A stretch of 64,000 nt of DNA from Panaeolus papilionaceus (lineage: Eukaryota > Basidiomycota > Agaricomycetes > Agaricales): contig JADNRZ010000005.1 in assembly GCA_015501605.1 (NCBI GenBank), positions 2,232,001-2,296,000 of the forward strand, given 5' to 3'. The notes under the pieces are model-generated. The model saw only the letters and a list, made by a program, of their open reading frames with translations. It ran no database searches and was not told the DNA's origin. Shown here piece by piece: positions 1 to 11,145 of the stretch (position 1 is the stretch's first letter; every line of letters starts with the position of its first letter). The position numbers and the translations under genes were made by a program.

Positions 1-342
1 AACACACAGGGTGATATCTGTAGTGTAGGCCGGTAATGATGGGTTTTGCTTCATCAGATTTGTGAGTTTCTCAAGGGATGGATAAGGTCCATTAGCTGTC
101 AAAGTAATTGTAAGAGATCCAAAGAGGTGTGGTCGGCACAGAGGTAGGAATCCCCTGCAAACGAGAGAGAGGTTTTTCATGTCCTTGTGTCGTTCAAAGG
201 GCGGGGGGTCTTCGCAGTACTTCGCGCAGCGAATATGCTTGGACATTTCCTCCTTTTCTTTCGATGCAACATGGTTGAATATTTCGCCAAATATTTCCAA
301 AGGGAAAATAGGATCATCAGCTTCATTAGGTGTGGTTGGCAT
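1..342 (-). CDS. F-box/LRR-like protein, N-terminal part (cut by window edge)
   Basis: Reading from 342 leftwards gives an open frame of about 114 codons that runs off position 1. It begins MPTTPNEADDPIFPLEIFGE, an F-box-like start, and continues through KNLSLVCRGFLPLCRPHLFG and a PSLEKLTNLMKQNPSLPAYT segment. The same pattern (LSLVC..F..LCRPHIWES, then a PSL..L..L....P.LATY segment) is seen in the F-box proteins starting at 15390 and 17243, so this is a member of that subfamily. F-box proteins normally bind Skp1 and present substrates to an SCF ubiquitin ligase; the substrate here is unknown. The C-terminal leucine-rich part lies outside the window. Confidence 0.7.
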   Translation of the reverse strand, partial: MPTTPNEADDPIFPLEIFGEIFNHVASKEKEEMSKHIRCAKYCEDPPPFERHKDMKNLSLVCRGFLPLCRPHLFGSLTITLTANGPYPSLEKLTNLMKQNPSLPAYTTDITLCV

Positions 343-419
343 GGTAGGACTGCAAACGTGATAAGATTGACGATGGATCGACATTTTAGTCATTGGGGAA
401 ATCAACCAGCTTACCTTTA

Positions 420-1380
420 TTCTTGAAGATACGGAGCCGGGAGGAGATGGTGGTTGGATAAGTACAAGGGTTTGACATCTACATGTGCATAAGGGTGGTC
501 GAGCTTTCCACATTTGTCGAAATTATGGCTGTGCTGTACGTACATGAACATCAGCACTCGAGAGGGCGTCTCTCGAATCCCCCAGGTCGATGGAAACCAA
601 GTCGATTTGAAGCTTGAAGTCTTCCAGGATACCGCAAGGTGCGATGAGGGCAAGCGATTGGCAAAGATCTTTGAGTACAGTGTGTCGGGGGATGCTTCGT
701 AATAGAGAAAGATGTTCTTCAACGTCGCATCCGACTGAGGGACGAATTTCAGAAGTCGAAAATCCGAGGTCAACGCTGGACACGGATACAAAAAATGAAG
801 GTACGAGGTCTGAGTTATGATTTTGAGAGGTATGAGAATGCCTTCGACTGACTGTAGACATGTAGCGTTTCCAGACTCTGGACGCGCTGAAGCAACGACG
901 ATTTCACACTTGGTAGGTCCTCCTCACGTGAAACCTTGATTCTGAGGTCTTTTAACTCGGGGGGACATCAACTTCAACGACATCCAGCCAAGTACTGAAG
1001 TCAGACCCGTTCGGTGAGCCTTCCGCAATCAACCTTTGAAGTCTTGCAAAGGACGAGAAGCGTCTTGAACGTAAAAGCCGGGTTGGCTTTTCGTTTGCGG
1101 CGATCACGTCTCCAAATTCCAATCCCTACAAGCTGGGACAGCAGCTCAGAAAGGGAAGTCAATAACGCCATCGCATAAATGACGCTTACATGAGCAAAAC
1201 CGTTTGCGGCGATGAGATCATCACGGAGTGAGACCCGTTCCCCTTGGCTCATTAAACATCTCCGAAGTTCCAGAGTCCTTAACGTCGTAGAAGAAAAGAT
1301 TTCGATGAGAGGCAGCTTCGTGACTATCACAGGCTGGCGTTGACCCCCCCTTTTTTGTTGGATTTTGGCATGGTGCTAGA
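420..1380 (-). pseudogene. decayed C-terminal half of an F-box/LRR gene
   Basis: On the minus strand, pieces of the F-box/LRR C-terminal region appear in order but in different frames. Near 1310-1220 is SSTTLRTLELRRCLMSQGER, matching the LRR segment SSPALETLQLRAC of the gene at 15390. Near 790-690 is LKFVPQSDATLKNIFLYYEA, matching the conserved ILTSKRTLKDIWLDC block. Near 700-600, in another frame, is a stretch ending GILEDFKLQIDL, matching NVLEELTTG / NILEEITLRIDG. No F-box or N-terminal half is found upstream to 1650. Several stops and frame changes separate the pieces, so I call it a remnant. It sits just upstream of the F-box gene at 1-342 and is probably an older tandem copy. Confidence 0.6.
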
Positions 1381-1653
1381 TGAAGCACGGGTAAAACTGG
1401 AGAGCTGTTAATTGTTGGTGGTCAGAGTCAAGATGTAAAAGCGTCCTTCCAGATGTCCTGCCCTTATGGCTGTGTTTTGTCCCTTTTTGGTCACCACAAC
1501 GTACAGAAAGAATCATGAAATTGGAGCTACATATTTCAAGGCAATTCAGGGGATGACGGAAAAAGATGATAAAAATTTACAAAAACAACAGTACTCAAAA
1601 AACTCATCTCACTGACGACGAACAACCCGTATAGCGAGGCCAACACCTACATC
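1381..1653. other. intergenic, nothing recognised
   Basis: This stretch separates the F-box remnant from the 3' end of the CLF1 gene. It is rather A-rich near 1555-1600 and probably holds the CLF1 3' untranslated region. I see no repeat or coding frame. Confidence 0.4.
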
Positions 1654-4469
1654 TCACTCCTCCCCAGAACTGTCCATTGAATCTTCATCTGCATCCCGCT
1701 TGTTGCCATCACCTTCTTCATCGGATTCCTCGTCTTCAGACGGTGACGGAGATCTTGAGTTATCATCACCAGTACTGAAATTGGCGAAGGCGCTGGCTCC
1801 ACCGCCACCTGCCGCTTGCTTCCAAGCATGAGCCATTTGTAAGAATTTGAAAGTCGAGGGATTGGACTCCTTCTCGTCGTCGGCGAAGACGAGAACGTAA
1901 TCTGTAAGATGCGAGTTAATACGTGTGATGTGATCCTCATGACCTCTAAGAGCGTACCTTCTACTGTCTGTCCTGTCTCCGCATCCACGATACGCTTCTT
2001 GGTGACGATAGGCATCATACCCTCCACCTTCTTGACTTCCTCCGCGTTTCCATGCGTCTCTTCAAAGAGTTTCCAAGCATTCAACAGGGCAACACGCTAA
2101 GGGAGTAAAAATGCATCAGGTACGGCATGAATATTGGTTGTCTCGCCAGAGGTTACCTCGCTCTTGAGCTGCTTGTTCTTCAAGTCCTTATAGGCACGTT
2201 CAAACACCTGCCTTGCAAGGACAGGATCACCAGGAACCATCTTCACCTCCTCCTCTTCGTCTTCCTCCTCTTCTCTTTCAGCCCGGGGCACAGGCATAGG
2301 CTCTGCCTCAAACAGAGCATACGATATCCACACCTTAACGTGCCCGCTGAGCGAGATGAGTCGCTCGTAGAGTGACCTGGCCGTCTCGCGCTCGCCTTCT
2401 TCGATCTCAAAGTCGATGTAAGCCTTCCATAGGATTTCTGGCATGGAGAGAGGTGACTGTGAGACACCGAGCTCAAAGATTCCGCGTGTACGAGGAAAGT
2501 CTTGCAGTTGTGCTTCCAGTTCTGCGAATTTAATCCAGGCTGAGGAGTTGGAAGGGTCAAACTGAGAACAGTGAGAATAAGTTCTGGGACAATGATAAAA
2601 CGACGGTTTCATACCTCAAGGTATTTCTCATAGAGAGTACGAGCACGGTCAAATTCACGGAGCTAAGTGAAAAAATTGAGGAGTGGCGTCCAAGAAAACT
2701 GGTGTAAAACATACCTCAATTTCAAGGTCGATATAGCCCTTGAACAGAGCCTCCTTGGGGCACATGCCAATAGCCGTCCCCAAAATTTTGCGTGCAGCAG
2801 GGAGGTCTAATCTCCTCAATTCAAACTTGGCGAACATCAGCCAAAGTTTTGCGAATGTGAATTGCTTATGGGGAACAAGTTTGATGGCAGTTTGGTATAT
2901 CTGACGAGCACGGGCATAATCCTGAAGGCAATGTTTGAGCCTTTTGCTTCAAGTGAGTCAAATCCGATGGCTCACCTTCGTTTCTATCTCCTCAAACAAG
3001 GCATAGTTTAGCCAAAGAAAAATATACCGTCTCCAATGTCTTTTCTCCCCACCAGGTGGCACCTGCGCAACAGCCCGCTCGTAAACTTCCCTCACACGAC
3101 CAATAGCAGTGTCCATCTCGTCTTTTGCAGCCCCATCCTCTTTCAAGTCACTGTAGGCGCTTTCTTCAAGTCGGGTGAAGTCAAACCAGGCGTCATAGTT
3201 TCTGCCGTCCTTCGTAACCTCTTCCTCGTACTGGATGCGCCGTTTTCCGAGGACAGTGTTTTCCAGTGTGTTCCTTGTCCCATGCTGCTTTTCGAATTTG
3301 GTATAGGCAGCATAAAGGCCGGCAGATTTTGAGCGAGGTATGCGTGATAGGGCGAACTGGGTGTAAACGTCAGAAACGATACAGCCAATGACAATGAATT
3401 GAAAAATACCTTGTAAATAACACGGGCACGCTCATACTCCTTCAATCTCGTCTCCATGCGGGCAAAAGCGCTGAAAACAGCTTGGGCTTTCTCCACCTGC
3501 TCCTCGTCATCACCATAAAATTCCAGCGCGGTTTGGAATACCTCCCTCGCTTTATCAACACGTCCACGGTCCTCCTCAAATTTGCCCCACTTTACCCATG
3601 CTCTTGGCTCAGGTCGAATGGCAATCCACCGCTCATAAATTGCACTGGCCCTGTCCAACTCCTGATACCTCTCCTCCAGCTTGATATACGCCTGCCACGC
3701 CTTGTCATCAGGTTCCCACTGCACCCATCGCTCAAACACTTGTCGGGCACCAGGAACGTTTTGTAAGAGTTCCTCTAGGTACACGTATTTGTACCATAGC
3801 TGGTCGACTCGTGGGAGGAGGGTAACGGCTCTGTCGAAGAGGTTACGGGCGTGTTGGACGTTGCGGGATTTCAGCTCCATTTCGCAATATGAGAGCCATA
3901 GTTGGATACTCCGTGGGTCAACGTCGAGAGCTCGCTCAAATACTGATCTGGAGCGAGCAAATTCATTTTGTGATGCCTTGTTAAAATTAGCATCAATATA
4001 GTGCAAGCCTCAGGAAGGGTTTGAACCATACCTCCCAGTTAGCGTACTGAAGCCATTCTTTACTATTGGGACGTCAGATACCAGTAGCAAATAGCAAAGC
4101 ATTATACACACATGCTTCCACGCGTTCTCCGGATACGCTCCTCGAATTCTTTTCTCTTCCTGCCGCGATATTCATGAAGCTCCTCGAAATCTTCAACACG
4201 CTGCTTTGGCGCTCGGAAAGCAGTCTCCTGTCGCTCTTGTGCCTAACACATATGTTAGTTTTGGTATCGGGTTCAATATAAAGTATATACCTCTCGTAGA
4301 AGTTGCTCAGCGGTGATCTATCAAAGTATTAGGAGATTTCAAACGCTCATCGAGTCATTGACCAACCTGAATCGCCGCTGGCGCACGATTTTTGATCCTA
4401 ACCAGGAAATTAGGCACATTCAAGGGTAATATATGACAGAAAATACCTTGGAGCACGTCCGTCCTGCAT
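1654..4469 (-). CDS. CLF1: Pre-mRNA-splicing factor Clf1 (Crooked-neck/Syf3-like)
   Basis: The gene encodes about 740 residues made almost wholly of HAT (half-a-TPR) repeats. Family knowledge: Clf1/Crooked neck is a scaffold of the Prp19-associated (NTC) complex of the spliceosome in the nucleus. Seen: start at 4469 gives MQDGRAPR, then [10 protein letters not shown] and [15 protein letters not shown], the family N terminus, on tiny exons (4469-4447, 4397-4367, 4317-4291, then from 4242). The long central exon (about 3983-3411) has repeated W..Y..E...A R.VFERA patterns such as [19 protein letters not shown] and [19 protein letters not shown]. About ten introns interrupt it. The C terminus is acidic and serine-rich, ending [13 protein letters not shown]. 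Start and stop fit full family length. It is transcribed divergently from MAD3, with about 217 bp between the two ATGs. Confidence 0.95.
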
Positions 4470-4686
4470 GATAGACAGGAAATTAATGTACAGACCTTCA
4501 AACCAAATGATACTTGTAAAGATTGTCGTTCATGGATTCCTATGGAGGTCTATTTGGACTTGTTACGCAACACCTTCGACCACCAAGGGAAGAACGATAA
4601 CGTGACCAATTACAGCCCTGCTGAGTCCCATCTTTCTGTTAAATTCAAACCTCAATTTCTTGACTCGTTGCTTAACCACCACCATC
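4470..4686. promoter_or_regulatory. shared divergent promoter of CLF1 and MAD3
   Basis: The two start codons lie at 4469 (minus) and 4687 (plus) and face away from each other, so these roughly 217 bases must contain both 5' leaders and core promoters. No clear TATA box is visible, as is common for housekeeping genes. The MAD3 ATG is in a CACCATCATG context. Confidence 0.5.
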
Positions 4687-6625
4687 ATGTCTGGACAAGA
4701 AGCTGAGCCACAGATTGTAGACTGCGATTTGCTTGAGGCAGTCAAGGAAAATGTTCAACCTATCGCAACAGGAAGGAGGGTCACAGCATTATCGGCTTTA
4801 CTTGCAACGCCTCATGCTCAAAGGGAATCAAAGCTTGCTGCGACGCGAAACAGATTACGGATCAACATCGAACTTGCGCTAGAGGACGAAGAGGATGGTG
4901 ACCCGCTTGAGGCATATTGTGCCTTGGTTTATTGGACGATTGAAAATTACCCACAGGGTCATTCTGCAGAATCTGGGCTGCTGGAACTGTTGGAAGAAGC
5001 GACGCGAATTTTGAAGGACGACCGTGGGGGTAGGTGGAGAGGGGAGCTGAAGTATCTTAAGCTATGGCTTCTATATGCAAGCTACGTGGAGAAGGCCGTC
5101 ATGATCTATAAATTCCTCGTTGCCAACGATATTGGCACAGAGTTCGCACTTCTGTACGAGGAGCATGCTGCTGTTCTAGAGCGCGATGGAAGGTACCTCG
5201 AAAAGTCTATCAAATGATGGGAAAGAAATACTAATATTTTATACAGAAAGAAAGAAGCAGATGCAGCTTACGCTCTTGGGATCGCAAGAAAAGCTCAACC
5301 CTTGGACCACCTTAAATTGCGATATGATGAGTTCCAGAAACGTATGATGACTACCATGTCGCTCCCAGCACCTGCTGCACAACCCGCAACTACACGAGCA
5401 CCAAGACAAGCACTTGCTACTACATCATCCTCTGCCACAACTTCTCGACCTCTGGATTCTGGCATTAGGCTGGGAGGAGCGCGATCTGACAGACCTGCTG
5501 TTCCCAATGGTCGCATGGAGATCTTTGTTGATCCTACAGGTGATGAAGGGGAAGCAGGTGAAGGCAGCCAGTGGGATGATCTAGGAACGAGGAAAACGAG
5601 GATCAAGGAAAACACGAAGGAATCCAAGAAGATGGAAGGTTCAACGGTCAAGCAGGCAGGCAAGACGAGAAGACTTGCGTCCGCGACAGCGGGAGCTGCT
5701 ACAACCTCTAGAATCATTCCGTTCAAGGATCCAGAACCTGAACGGCCTGCGCCCACTGCATCTTCTTCTCGTACTGGAGCATTGACCACAGGTGTGAGGA
5801 AGGCCAGCGGCTCATCTGGGGGAACAACGAGAACGACCAAGGCCTCATCAAGTGCTGCTTCATCCAAGCCTGTATTCGTTCCATTTGTAGACACTCCGGA
5901 GGAGAAAGCAGTCCCCGCTTCATCTTCAAAGATTGTTCCTTTCCGTGACGAGGTCAGTGAACCAACGCCTCATAGCACATCTTTTAACTCAACCCTTGCC
6001 TTTAGGAACCACCCAAAACAACTGCTGTACCCAAGAGGGTTGCCAGCTCTTCGTCAGGAACGACGAGGATCATCAAGACTGCGTCCTCGTCAAAGGCGGG
6101 CTTTGTTCCATTTGTAGACACCCCAGAGGACAAACCTGCTCCTGCATCTTCGAAAATCATTCCTTTTTGTGATGAAGTGCGTAATACTTTCCACTATTTT
6201 CCGACATCGCCTTACATCCGCTTCAGGGATCATCAGCTCTCGGTAGCGCCCCAGAGAAAGCTAGCAGCTCTAGCTCTGCTTTAGGAGCCTCCAAGAGCAC
6301 AAAATCGTCGTCCTCAAAGGCGGCATTTGTGCCGTTCGTTGACACCGATGATAAACCTGCAGCTACACCGGCCGCCCCTAAATTTGTTCCATTCCGGGAT
6401 GAAGTACGTCTCTGCTTGTTGATAACGATTCCAGCTGTTTTCTTGTACTAACCTTGACCCCAGACCGCCACGGCACCTTCAGCGTCAACTCTCCCTGCCA
6501 CTGACTCTGTCATGAAAGTAAAGAAAGCAGAAGCGGCAGAACCTGTGTCTGAAGCTGAGGCGTTGAGATTGAACCCTCTCAAGAATTACGAAGGGTTTGA
6601 TTTCTCCGAGTTTGATGACGCGTAG
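4687..6625 (+). CDS. MAD3: Spindle checkpoint protein Mad3/BubR1-like, no kinase domain
   Basis: The 573-residue model uses exons 4687-5192, 5247-5952, 6006-6176, 6227-6403 and 6464-6625. Residues about 45-190 are the Mad3/BUB1 homology region I, a TPR-like fold (key pieces DPLEAYCALVYWTIENYPQG, LKYLKLWLLYA, FALLYEEHAAVLERDG). A KEN box is at residues 20-22. A second KEN lies in RIKENTKES after the TPR region, preceded by EIFVDP and followed by IIPFKDPEPE; this resembles the ABBA-KEN2-ABBA cassette known from BubR1/MadBub proteins, which binds Cdc20. The tail then repeats a two-motif module, FVPFVDT...K(I/F)(V/I)PF(R/C)DE, three times, each ending at a phase-0 intron. There is no kinase domain before the stop. 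Known role: mitotic checkpoint complex subunit that inhibits APC/C-Cdc20 at unattached kinetochores. Confidence 0.9.
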
Positions 6626-7565
6626 CCTGATCATGTGTCGGCCTGATTCCTTTTCCTTGTTCTCCAGTACCTCTCTTCTGTATATATTAATTTCACGCCT
6701 GAATATTGCTACTTTTACCCCTTGCATTCTTGTATCATTTCGCTCAATAGATTTTTCTTTTCCGTGCTTTTCATTCTGCATTCAACAATTCTGGCACTGA
6801 TGAACTGTTAATAACAATTTTCCGCCTACAGTCGCATTATTTGGCGTGCATGTGAGTACTTTCTATCATTGATCAAACATTTACTGATTATTTCCCTTCA
6901 TCACAGATGTGCATCTGCTCAGGTTTATATGGGCAACAGACAAAGTGAACATTAATAGCAACTTATATCGCTCATCTGCTTGGCGAACGACCGATGTACT
7001 GCCGTTTCTATTGACCACCGACAACGCAATGTCTACTTCTTGCAACCACTGTTAGCCTGTTTAGGTTGTGCTACACATGAGATGTCCCTCGTGACCCTTT
7101 CTCGGAATCGTAGAGCCGAAATCTACGTTTGTTGAAAGGTGATATTTGCTGACCTTTGTGCATCTAAGCCCCTGCTGATACAATTTCCAGTGGTGCATCG
7201 TGGACTTCTCGTGATCCCACAGAAGGAGCATGTCAATTGAAGGAGATACTTGCCACATCTCAAACCAAAAACTGACGCATTTCCTGCTGCGTTATCCGCA
7301 GCCTTCTTTAGGTCAAAAGAAGCGATTCCCGTCGGATTAAATTCAATTCAGTTTTCTATTCTTCGCACCTGCAATCAATCCTCGTCCTGGAATTCCTATT
7401 CCACCCCTTAGCATATGGTTGGAGACACCGTTCGGATAGCCCGGAACCGACAACTGCTTCATCCATGCGATGTCCCAGCCAGAAATGGGATATAAGAAAG
7501 AGGATTAGTATTTGGGCCGGAGTCGCCCTGTCTACCGACATTTTCTGGTGACACAGACCTGCGCA
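6626..7565. other. intergenic region; upstream part of the secreted-protein repeat unit
   Basis: No convincing gene. Bases around 7085-7250 resemble the stretch around 8878-9050 upstream of the next copy (for example CCCTTT-CGGAA followed by GCCGAA and a GTGATAAT/GTGATATT block), so the duplicated unit of the secreted-protein cluster includes upstream DNA. A TATA-like TATAAGAA lies at 7491, 75 bases before the ATG at 7566. Confidence 0.45.
7491..7498 (+). promoter_or_regulatory. TATA-like box of secreted-protein gene copy A
   Basis: TATAAGAA lies 75 bases upstream of the ATG at 7566. Copies B and C have TATA-like boxes at similar spacing, which supports a conserved, probably regulated, core promoter. 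Confidence 0.5.
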
Positions 7566-8419
7566 ATGAAGTTGTCTCCCAGCTCTTTCCTCCTTTCAGC
7601 TGTCGCTATCGCAGCTGCGATGCCTGGCGTCATCCGACCCAACTTGGAACGCGAGGTGCGTGTTGTTTCGTCTCCCATAACTAATCATACTGATCCATTT
7701 AATTCTGGGACTAGTTAACCATTAGCAAGGATCTTACCATAACTCCCTGTATGAACTCTTTTCCTCTCTTATGGATATCTCCTGAAACCGACAGATAGCG
7801 AATGGTACCAACATCGTTGCACGACAAAACCCAGGTGAGGTTGTGTCATGCTACAATGTGGGCACTGTGGTAAGCTTTACAGAATAATTAGATTTTAGAT
7901 TTCTAGTGACGCGGTTCTCTAGGCCGATCGTGCAACTCTTCTGGCTTTTATCGATGCTTTCTGCGGGTTAGTTGTGAAAAGTCTCTGTGCCACGGTGGAA
8001 GCCTGCCACTAACACCTCATTTAATTCAACAGGAGGATCATGGGTACCACACTAGAAAGAGCGACCATTACTGCACGTTTCCTCTCAAAGACCTTAATCC
8101 CTCTACGGTCCCTAATAGACGCCATTTTTCAACAGTTGACTTACAATTATGGGAGCTTTACAGTAAAGCTGTGGGGGCAGGCCATTAACGAGTACGTCGC
8201 CATCTAACTTAAAACATAGAAATTGTTCGCTGACAACTATACGTTTTACCACACAATAACAGTTGCAGGTGGACAGTTGACAGCAACTGTAATCGCCTTC
8301 TTCGCTATCCCCTGGATAATTGTAACACGGGAACCACTGTTGCAAAGCAGGGCGGTTATGTGACTGATCGCTGCGGTATTTGGGGAATTGATCCTGGTTC
8401 CAATGGCTCAGATTACTAG
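7566..8419 (+). CDS. small secreted cysteine-containing protein, copy A
   Basis: About 160 residues on roughly six exons. The start is MKLSPSSFLLSAVAIAAAMP, a signal peptide. The mature part has the pieces NIVARQNPGEVVSCYN, ADRATLLAFIDAFCG, GTTLERATIT, TYNYGSFTVKLWGQAINE and a C-terminal exon WTVDSNCNRLLRYPLDNCN...KQGGYVTDRCGIWGIDPGS ending at the TAG at 8417-8419. Five cysteines recur in the copies, compatible with disulphides. I do not recognise a named domain; it looks like a lineage-specific secreted protein. All expected splice sites are found except one: the donor after RATIT reads GCACGT rather than GTACGC as in copy B, so this is either a GC-AG intron or a retained 63-nt in-frame segment without stops. 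Confidence 0.7.
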
Positions 8420-9353
8420 TTCCAATGGTACTACTTTTCTTCAACTCATCTTATGACTCTAACTTGTTTTTCGAATCTCGGTATATTCATAGAACAACAC
8501 AGTTTATCCTCTTGATTTTTTGCTCAAGAATATCTGAGGGCGGATAGCTCTGAGTCCTTAAGACTTTTTCTCATCTTTCTTCGTTTCCTGCCCCTTGAAA
8601 CTTCTTTTATTCGTACTTTTATTTTTGTATTTTTTAGAATTCAATCTACTTATGCTTCTGCAATATTTTGTTCTACAGTGCAGGTGAACACTTTCGACAA
8701 TCAATCAAGTCTTCTACTAATTTCTCCCTTCAGGCCCCTTCTCCGCAAGTCTGTATTGCTTTCTTCGAAAAATACCGACGTGCTGCCGCTTTCATTCTTC
8801 AACATCAGGTATATATATATTGCAATGTTATCCTCCAGTCCACTTATTAGGATTTTTGGTGCAAGGTGACTACCCCATGATCCCTTTCGGAACATGAGCA
8901 GCCGAATTTATCTCTGAGAAGTAGGTGATAATCCCCACCTTCTACACCAGCGCTACCCTTTTCTAAGGTTCCGACGGCATCTCCGCAGCTCGCAACAGAC
9001 AGCCAATTCTGATCAATGGCTGAGAAGGTTGTCAATTGGGTTTTTAGCTCCATTCCATATTCTCCAAATATCCGACGTTTTTTTAGCAGGCATCTCACAT
9101 CAAAAGGAGCGCTGATACCTTGGAAGGTATTTCAATTCAAACACCCCCGCAACTAGAACAATCCTGGTCCTCGAGCTCCTATTTCGTGCGTTTCCACGCA
9201 TACGAAGCCGCCGTCGGATAGCCCTCATCCAAAAGTTACTGAATGACTGCGGGAACAGGTTGATGATAGGTAGGATATATAATAACAATGGTTGATATTT
9301 TGGCCAGCACTTATCGATTTACCATCTGCCGTTGCTGGACATAAACCGCTACA
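8420..9353. other. intergenic between secreted-protein copies A and B
   Basis: This stretch holds the 3' flank of copy A (T-rich near 8560-8640) and the upstream region of copy B, which resembles that of copy A. A short TATATATAT run lies near 8810. I see no gene. Confidence 0.4.
9276..9285 (+). promoter_or_regulatory. TATA-like box of secreted-protein gene copy B
   Basis: TATATAATAA lies 78 bases upstream of the ATG at 9354, matching the position of the TATA-like boxes in copies A and C. Confidence 0.45.
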
Positions 9354-10187
9354 ATGAAGCTCCCTTATAGTGCTTTGTTTCTCGCAGCTCTTGCTGTAAC
9401 TGCTGCAATGCCGAGCACTGTTCAGTCCACACACGGGGTACTTTCAAATCTCTTTGTTGCAGTCGCACTATACTGATTCATTGGTCTATTGGTTATAGTG
9501 GACCGTTAGCAAGAATACTACTATAATTCCATGTACGAAAACTTCCACTTTCTTTGGTGCCCTTGTTAAAGGCACGGATAGCGGACGACGCCCACATCGT
9601 TGCACGACGGAACGCAGGCGAAGTTGTGACATGCTATAATGGAGGCACGGCGGTAAGCATTGAGGATTTGCATCAGAGTTGTGCTGAAATGTGCTATAGG
9701 CTGATCGTGCATCTATTATTTGGGACATCGATGATTTCTGCGAGTCAATTGATTCACTTTCTATGTTCCTGTGGAAACCAGACTCATCTGCATTTTCTCC
9801 CTACAGAGTCATCACGGGTACTACACTAGAAAGGGCGACTATCACTGTACGCACTCTCCCTTGATAAGAAAGCATTTCGTCTTCTAATGTAGGCTTGATT
9901 AAAATAGAGGACATACAATTACGGGAACTTCACTGTTCGTCTTTGGGGACGGGCTATCAATGAGTTGGTCCTGTATTCCTTGATTTTTGAAACTCTCGTT
10001 GACATTTATCTAAATTTCTTTCTTCTATAACAGGTGTAGATGGACAGTTGACAGTAACTGCAATCGTCTTCTTCGTTATCCCGTGGATAGTTGCAACACT
10101 GGGACGACTCTTTACAAGAAGGGTACGTGACTGACCGTTGTGTTATCTGGGGCGTGGACCCTGGCTCCAATGGGTCCGACATTTGAG
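9354..10187 (+). pseudogene. small secreted protein copy B, C-terminal frameshift
   Basis: Exon for exon this parallels copy A: signal peptide MKLPYSALFLAALAVTAAMP, then WTVSKNTTIIP, SDDAHIVARRNAGEVVTCYN, ADRASIIWDIDDFC, VITGTTLERATIT, TYNYGNFTVRLWGRAINE and WTVDSNCNRLLRYPVDSCN. Near 10126 it reads AAG AAG GGT ACG TGA where copy A has AAG CAG GGC GGT TAT GTG. Two bases are missing, so the frame closes at once. The lost tail, VTDRCVIWGVDPGSNGSDI, is still present in another frame to 10187. All upstream splice sites remain canonical, so the break is young, or is a sequence error. A truncated protein lacking the last conserved cysteine block could still be made. Confidence 0.65.
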
Positions 10188-11145
10188 CCAACTTCAATGA
10201 GTTCTGCTTTTCTTCGACTCATATATGTTTAATATTTTGCTGATATATACTCTAGATATCCGCTTGTTCTTAAGAATGACAGCGGCTGTTGGTTGATGCT
10301 TTGAATACCCTATTCCGTCATCATTGAGAGGACATAGAAAGGAAATTCGTCCAAAGGTAAGTCCTGCGATTATTCCTTTGAGCCAACTTCTGATCCTTAT
10401 ACTTGATCCAACCGGACGCTGGTGATTGTAGAGTACAAACCATTTGAGCTAGGTTATCTGTCAAACTGGGAATTGTGCCCTTACAAAGTGCCAATATGTT
10501 GCCGTTGCGAGTTTCAAAGGCTCCCCAACGCTTCTTATATTTGATCCTTGAACCTCAAATTCAATTCTGACAAACATCGATATCATATGAAGCATCTAGC
10601 TTGGCGTTGTATCAACGCCTCCTTGACATGCAAATCATCACGGTCACCTCTGAAAGATCAAGTGTTCGAGTAGTATTCTCTTCTCCTGACATTCTCGATA
10701 CAGAGTGGAAGTAATGAAATGAATGTATTTTGTCTCGCTTGTCACTTACTCGTAACATGCACGGCACACCATGAACTGGGTATGTAGCCTTCCTGTCCTA
10801 CTAATAACATTTGTGTAAAACGCTGAAATTCAATATCAAGGCCAGAAATATCCTATCTTTGACATCTGGGGGCTTGATGTTTGTTTTATCTCGAAGGGTT
10901 GACGTTGGCAGATCCGTGTGGTATCGCACTGGCGTCTCTTAAACCCCGACATCACAAACCTTGTTCGGTAAGCCAAACCGTCCACTCCTCTTGGAGAATA
11001 CGTTGTGAAAATATATTGGGGGTATGGCAGCCACAGTCTGGGGTGGTATGTGGTATAAAAGTTCCAATGAGAGCGTGTTTCCTTCCTCACCCCTCGAGCG
11101 ATAATCAAGTTCTCAACGAATACACTCTGCGTAGTACATCGAATC
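10188..11145. other. intergenic between secreted-protein copies B and C
   Basis: About 960 bases without a supported gene. The final part is the copy C promoter, with a TATA box at 11054. Confidence 0.4.
11054..11061 (+). promoter_or_regulatory. TATA box of secreted-protein gene copy C
   Basis: TATAAAAG lies 92 bases upstream of the ATG at 11146. It is the best TATA match of the three copies. Confidence 0.55.

Noticed and set aside
5295..5894. Long minus-strand open frame (199 codons) opposite MAD3 exon 2
   Set aside because: It is the antisense shadow of a serine/alanine/threonine-rich coding exon; the plus-strand frame has the recognisable Mad3 motifs and correct splice sites.
7061..7258. 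65-residue minus-strand frame before secreted-protein copy A
   Set aside because: The region is upstream DNA partly repeated before copy B, where the frame is not conserved.
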